48,449 bases of DNA. It comes from Klebsormidium nitens. Its lineage: Eukaryota; Streptophyta; Klebsormidiophyceae; Klebsormidiales; Klebsormidiaceae. The notes beneath the pieces are model-generated. The model ran no database searches. It worked only from the letters and a program-made list of their open reading frames with translations, and was not told the origin of the DNA. This document shows, in pieces, positions 42,796-48,449 of this stretch. Within the stretch, counting starts at the first letter, position 1. Each line of letters begins with the position of its first letter. Both the position numbers and the translations under genes were made by a program. Location: positions 1 to 48,449 of the forward strand of contig DF237586.1 in NCBI GenBank assembly GCA_000708835.1, written 5' to 3'.

Positions 42796-43993
42796 GGGGG
42801 ATCGGGCCATACCTACCAGGTTCGTGCATGATCTGGCTTTATGTGGCGAACCAATCGAAGGCAGCAACAACTTGCCGAACACCGCAACTGGTCCCAGTTC
42901 TTCCTGCAAGTGCAAGCCTGATAGTGTTCTGCGAGTTAATTCGTGTCCATGTTCCGCTCGCGTTTGGGTGATGTAAGCAGTATGGCAGACCTTGGCTCGA
43001 GTAATTGATTCGACTCTCATATTTCTCTCATGTTTCAACCTGTTGAATCTGCAGGACCTTGGAGGACTGAGACCAATGAGCTGTGTTCGTATCTATGTAC
43101 AGAAGGGAATTCATCAGAAGAGTACGTCTCGAGTCTCGGCTTCTTAGCGCTGTGTAAGTGGATACTTCGTCATACTGTTGAACTTAGGAGACGTCGTGCT
43201 GCCAGGCGGTCTTCGGTTGAAGAGCAGACAGCGGATGGCCTAGGGCGGAAAGTATCCTAAGGGACCTTTACGCCTAGGCTCTGAGGACATCTGCAATTCG
43301 TGATTCCTGGACGGACGTGAAGATCCGTGCGCGCTTGAAAATCCGCACAACGACCTGCTCATATGTACTTAAAGAAGCTGAGCTGAGCATGATAGTGGAC
43401 GTTGAAGTACCGAACGGTCTCAGTGGGCCGTTTGCTCACCATGGCGCCGCGCGCAGTTTGTTTGCAAATGTGCGGATCTCATGTTTGGCATATGCAACTG
43501 CGCTTAGAAGATTTCGGCAATGTGGACCTGTGCGCTTTAACATTAGCAATGCGATGTCTTCAGCCTTCGAGTATTGGCGGCGGCTAGCGTCGATCAGCGT
43601 TTATACTAACTTGCCGCCACAACATGGTCGCAATCGCATATGTGCGACGTCGTCATCATGCATTCAGCTTGTTCATTCCTGGGAAACACTTCAGCAGATA
43701 CGGCACTGTGCAAGAATGTGGTGTAAATGCGCTGGATATACGAATTAGGTATACATTGCCCAGCCAAGCTCAAGCTTATCACAGGCCTGGCCGCTTACAA
43801 TACTAAAGATATAAGTCTCCGCAATGACAGCGTAGAGCTAGCCGCCTGCTATAGCATTATAGGATGGCTGTGCTTGCATGCGTGCGGTGTAGAAACTTCT
43901 CATTGGTCTGATCTGGAAGAAGCTAGCTATGTACATAGGGATGCCCGTTAAGCTGAACCAGACGCAAAGAGACGGGCAACCATCACTGAGCTT
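42796..43993. other. convergent intergenic region
   Basis: This holds the 3' ends of WHIRLY (+) and ELP3 (-). Open frames at 43030-43260 and 43317-43748 (+) have no start context, splice signals or motifs that I trust. No RNA gene is seen. Confidence 0.5.
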
Positions 43994-47667
<3,674 letters not shown>

Positions 47668-48449
47668 GCTGCTGGCCGCGCTGCTCCGGAAGTCACTTGT
47701 TAGGCGATGACTAGCAACGTCCACTACTACAAGCTCATCCTGTACTGCCTAGCTTGGATATGCTGGCCCCAACACACCGTTCAAAATAGATATTCTCATA
47801 GCACAAAATCTATGTTTACAGATACATGGTACAGGGGACAGGGGCTTTGGCCTGTCCACGAAGACCACCACTAGCAGGTGCTACGGTATGTGTAGGACCT
47901 AGCCTCCTCGCTCCTTTCTCCCTACAACATCTGTAAGATTACGTCCTATCTGACTCTACGGTAGCGCTGTTCGCTGCTGGTGCCAGCTGCAGCCTCGGGC
48001 CTTGGCGAAGATATCGCTGGGACGTAACCGATGGTTTCTTGAGACCTCTACCGAGATTGCCGCTCGTGCGGCGCGCCATGGATCACGGTTTTTCGGAAGC
48101 ATAGGCCCATGACCTCCTCTGCCACCCAGGCACATCGAGTTTCGTCCCGGCCAGCCAGCCACAGGCAGCCTCCCGGTCATACCAGCTGGGAGAGGGCGGT
48201 TGGCTCTTCCGGCCAGCTGTGCCCACTGTCGATTTTACCACATGAGTCCACTGACACATGAGCTACCGGTACCGGTGCCTTCGCACCAGTCAGGGTCCTT
48301 TCCCGACCAGCCAGGTCCGCCCGCCGCCCAGGCCGCTGCATGGTGGCCAGCACCAGATGTCAGGCTGCCACCACCATGCGTGTACGGTGTAGCTAAGCCA
48401 CAGCCTACAGCCGATGAGCCTCTTCAAACAGAAGGCGAGGTGTTCACAG
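47668..48449. promoter_or_regulatory. ELP3 upstream region at the window edge
   Basis: This is presumed promoter and 5' UTR of ELP3. The minus frame at 47956-48180 shows no motif. The last ~300 bases are rich in ccagccagg/cagcctcc words but have no gene that I can support; the window ends before the next gene. Confidence 0.35.

Noticed and set aside
43317-43748. 143-codon + frame between WHIRLY and ELP3
   Set aside because: No motif, biased composition or splice support; two other + frames overlap it.

Overview
This is a nuclear window from a eukaryote of the green lineage. Genes are split by GT-AG introns, and two gene families present are plant hallmarks: a WHIRLY single-stranded-DNA-binding protein and a DCD (Development and Cell Death) domain. 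A C2orf69-like protein, an MCMDC2-like protein, a bacterial-type LptF/LptG permease and a DGAT2 with an animal/fungal-style HPHG motif fit a green or streptophyte alga or early-diverging plant better than a flowering plant. That placement is inference. I reconstructed the genes by hand from GT-AG junctions, reading phase and family motifs.

Layout, left to right: C2orf69-like (+, 666-2519); DCD protein with a C-terminal dynamin-GED-like region (-, 3671-6057); small rhodanese (+, 6914-7899); two orphan exons (+, 8786-9155); plastid-type SirB1/TPR protein (-, 9288-12722); LptF/LptG permease (+, 13372-17225); YchJ/SEC-C protein (-, 18279-19716); gamma-COP, 19 exons (+, 20484-26719); unrecognised signal-peptide membrane protein (-, about 27978-30254); MCMDC2-like (+, 31172-33704); multi-membrane-span DGAT2 fusion (-, 34926-39140); WHIRLY (+, 40562-42795); ELP3 (-, 43994-47667).

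The recognised genes alternate strand almost perfectly. This gives five head-to-head pairs with 0.65-1.42 kb between start codons, and about 1.0-1.3 kb between most convergent ends. Four proteins (SirB1-like, LptF/G-like, YchJ-like, WHIRLY) have N-terminal extensions that look like organelle targeting sequences. The others serve vesicle coats (gamma-COP), tRNA modification (ELP3), meiotic recombination (MCMDC2) and neutral-lipid synthesis (DGAT2).

The most unusual content is (i) a roughly 910-residue protein joining a duplicated multi-span membrane domain to a DGAT2 acyltransferase within one uninterrupted exon, (ii) a DCD domain joined to a GED-like tail without a GTPase domain, (iii) a eukaryotic LptF/LptG permease sharing a divergent promoter with a SirB1-like gene, with a nested inverted-repeat structure between them, and (iv) a perfect 34-bp palindrome at 8555-8588. 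I saw no rRNA, convincing tRNA, CRISPR array or intact mobile element.
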